From JBBRLA01 sp038231615 (GTDB taxonomy: Bacteria; Myxococcota_A; Polyangia; Palsa-1104; JAEUJZ01), in NCBI GenBank assembly GCA_038231615.1, contig JBBRLA010000633.1, forward strand, positions 1-5,007: a DNA stretch of 5,007 bases, read 5' to 3'. The notes below the pieces were generated by a model that did no database searches, was not told where the DNA came from, and saw only the letters and a list, made by a program, of their open reading frames with translations. This document shows, piece by piece, positions 3,553-5,007 of this stretch. How positions within the stretch are numbered: the first letter of the stretch is position 1; every line of letters starts with the position of its first letter. A program made the translations under genes and the position numbers.

Positions 3553-4860
3553 ATGAGAAAAGCTGCCTGGCCTTGCGTTGCCTGCCTGTGCGCATTCGCG
3601 GTCGCGATCATGACCTCCTGTTCGACGAACCGGGACGGCACAAACCCGCAAAACTCCGCCGACGGGTCGGTGGCGCCGCCGAAGGGCGACGGCGGGGGGA
3701 GCCCCTCGCGCACGGCGCGGCTGACCGGGAAGGTGGTGGCCCCCGAGGGAACGATCCCCATCTCCGGCGCGCTGGTGTATCTGGCTTCATCGACCCCGGG
3801 GGCGATCCCCGACGGCGTCTTCTGCGACAAGTGCGTGCACCTGCAAGCCGACACGCCTTTCACCAGGACCCAGCCCGATGGCACCTTCGACCTTGCCGCT
3901 GGCGTCGGCGACGGCTTCCTGGTGGTGCAAAAGGGGGCCTTCCGCCGGGTCCGCCCAATCACCGTCAAGACCGGCGCGCAGGCCATCCCCCTTTTGCTTA
4001 CGACCCTGCCGGCGATCACCGACAAGGCGAACGGCGACGACATCCCCAAGATCGCCGTGGTGCTGGGCGCCTGGGACCCCATCGAGCTGGTGCTGGCGCG
4101 GATGGGCCTGAAAGCCACCATCACCAAGGACCTGTTCGGCAAGGCGCAGGTCCTCGGGAAGGACGCGCCGGCCTTCGCCATCTACGGCATCCACGGCCTG
4201 GGCGAGAAGAGCCCCTACCCGCCCGCGGTCACCCTGCTGACCGACCCCAGGGAGATCAGCCAGTACCACATCGTCTTTCTGCCCTGCTCGGGTTCGTCCA
4301 ACTTCGATGGCGGAAATCCCAACGACCCGGTGTGCGGCGGGGTCTTCGACACGGACGCCAAGGTGAAGACCACCCTCGACGGCTTCGTCAAGCAGGGGGG
4401 GCGGCTGTATGTGTCGGACTGGTCCTATGAGTACGTGCGCCAGGTCTTCCCCGGCTTCGTCTCGTGGCAGGGCGAGTCCCCGACCCTCGGCAGTGCCTGC
4501 ATGAGCGGCGGCGGGGAGCAGTCGGTGTCGGCGGACGACCCGGGGCTAGATGCCTGGCTGGCGGCGCAGGGCAAGAAGCTGTCCACGGTGAAGGACGCCT
4601 GGACCGATCTTTCCAGCGTGAACCCGAAGATGGACCAGGACCCGGATGGCAAGGCGGTGACCGTCACCCCAAAAGTGTGGGTCGAGGCCGCCGGGCGGCC
4701 GGCGACGACCAGCTTTCAGCATGCCTGCGGCAGGGTGCTCTATTCGACCTACCACACCCAGCCCACCAGCGAGACCAACACCGCCCTGGAACCCCAGGCG
4801 CTGGCGCTGCTGTATCTGATCCTGGAGGTCAGCGTGTGCATCGACGAGGTGCTGGGGTAG
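3553..4860 (+). CDS. Large lipoprotein with regulatory-like beta-sandwich and amidotransferase-like fold
   Basis: This 435-residue protein starts MRKAAWPCVACLCAFAVAIM and has a lipobox ending at C23 (MTSC), so it should be exported and lipidated. A low-complexity linker (24-52) leads to a carboxypeptidase regulatory-like beta-sandwich at about 53-150 (LTGKVVAPEGTIPISGALVY, TRTQPDGTFDLAAGVGDGFL). Residues about 165-425 look Rossmann-like, recalling the ThuA/GATase1-like domain: KIAVVLGAWDPIELVLARMG, YHIVFLPCSG with C245, a GGRLYVSDWSYEYV strand-loop at 282-295, and GRVLYSTYHTQ near the end. C245 sits where a nucleophile elbow could lie, but the usual Gly-x-Cys-x-Gly motif is absent, so catalysis is doubtful. 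From memory, similar proteins of unknown function occur in myxobacteria. The start has no Shine-Dalgarno. The gene is transcribed away from the OmpA-like operon and ends six bases before a convergent gene. Confidence 0.8.
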   Translation: MRKAAWPCVACLCAFAVAIMTSCSTNRDGTNPQNSADGSVAPPKGDGGGSPSRTARLTGKVVAPEGTIPISGALVYLASSTPGAIPDGVFCDKCVHLQADTPFTRTQPDGTFDLAAGVGDGFLVVQKGAFRRVRPITVKTGAQAIPLLLTTLPAITDKANGDDIPKIAVVLGAWDPIELVLARMGLKATITKDLFGKAQVLGKDAPAFAIYGIHGLGEKSPYPPAVTLLTDPREISQYHIVFLPCSGSSNFDGGNPNDPVCGGVFDTDAKVKTTLDGFVKQGGRLYVSDWSYEYVRQVFPGFVSWQGESPTLGSACMSGGGEQSVSADDPGLDAWLAAQGKKLSTVKDAWTDLSSVNPKMDQDPDGKAVTVTPKVWVEAAGRPATTSFQHACGRVLYSTYHTQPTSETNTALEPQALALLYLILEVSVCIDEVLG

Positions 4861-4866
4861 AGCGGC

Positions 4867-5007
4867 TCACGGCGGGCACCTGGGCTGGGGCGGCTTGGCG
4901 CCGCACAGGTGCAGGCCCTGGACCGCCGGGGGGGTGCAGGCGACCTCGATGGCGGCGAAATACTCCGGCCGCGCCTCGGCGCAATTGTTGAGGGTGCGGT
5001 ACCCATC
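4867..5007 (-). CDS. C-terminal end of a Cys-rich, probably exported protein (partial)
   Basis: The minus strand is open from the right edge to TGA 4867-4869 and encodes the last 46 residues: DGYRTLNNCAEARPEYFAAI, EVACTPPAVQGLHLCGAKPP, QPRCPP. Four cysteines in this short tail suggest disulphides and export. The reading has natural composition, whereas the competing frames are Arg/Pro/Ser-rich. I do not recognise the family. The 5' part lies outside the window. It converges on the lipoprotein gene with only six bases between stop codons and no terminator in the gap. Confidence 0.6.
   Translation of the reverse strand, partial: DGYRTLNNCAEARPEYFAAIEVACTPPAVQGLHLCGAKPPQPRCPP

Noticed and set aside
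3787..4269. Minus-strand open frame inside the lipoprotein gene
   Set aside because: It is antisense to a well-supported gene with a lipobox and domain motifs. Its composition is typical of a GC-rich shadow.
4749..5006. 85-residue minus-strand frame at the right edge
   Set aside because: It is Arg/Pro/Ser-rich and overlaps the end of the lipoprotein gene. The neighbouring minus frame ending at 4867 is far more protein-like.

Overview
This is a high-GC bacterial window with two unlike halves. The G/C-biased third codon positions, a lipoprotein with a regulatory-like beta-sandwich, a MotB/OmpA-type protein and a Cys-rich presumed exported protein suggest a Gram-negative, possibly a myxobacterium-like (Myxococcota/deltaproteobacterial) genome. 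That placement is inference from gene style, not a database match.

Left half (1-1730): an accessory or decaying stretch with no full-length conserved gene. It holds a possible transposase tail and IS21-like terminal repeats at the left edge. Next come short plus-strand coding pieces that change frame several times (190-732): a small helix-turn-helix-like protein and two charged peptides. A small minus-strand membrane protein (768-968) has a strong ribosome binding site. Upstream of it lie a perfect 17-bp dyad (1002-1018) and a sigma-54-like -24/-12 motif (1032-1047). Further right are a plus-strand remnant of a small conserved protein family with an in-frame amber codon (1312-1443) and a minus-strand remnant (1444-1568). 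These two meet head-on at a perfect 9-bp inverted repeat (1415-1443). A few short coding tails end at 1730. The pattern fits repeated insertion and recombination of mobile DNA followed by decay.

Right half (1774-5007): compact, intact chromosomal-style genes. They are a single-domain cupin (+), a convergent two-gene minus-strand operon of a MotB/OmpA-like peptidoglycan-binding membrane protein and a helical protein overlapping by ATGA, a divergent 435-aa lipoprotein (+), and the C-terminus of a Cys-rich protein (-) running off the right edge. The OmpA-like protein and the lipoprotein start 51 bp apart in opposite directions, so their promoters must overlap. Both plus-strand genes (cupin and lipoprotein) lack a Shine-Dalgarno sequence and have a similar TA(C/T)CTTCC element just before ATG, which suggests leaderless transcripts. 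The common theme is the cell envelope: a peptidoglycan-anchored inner-membrane protein, a lipoprotein and a probable exported Cys-rich protein. No classical defence or biosynthetic system is complete in this window.
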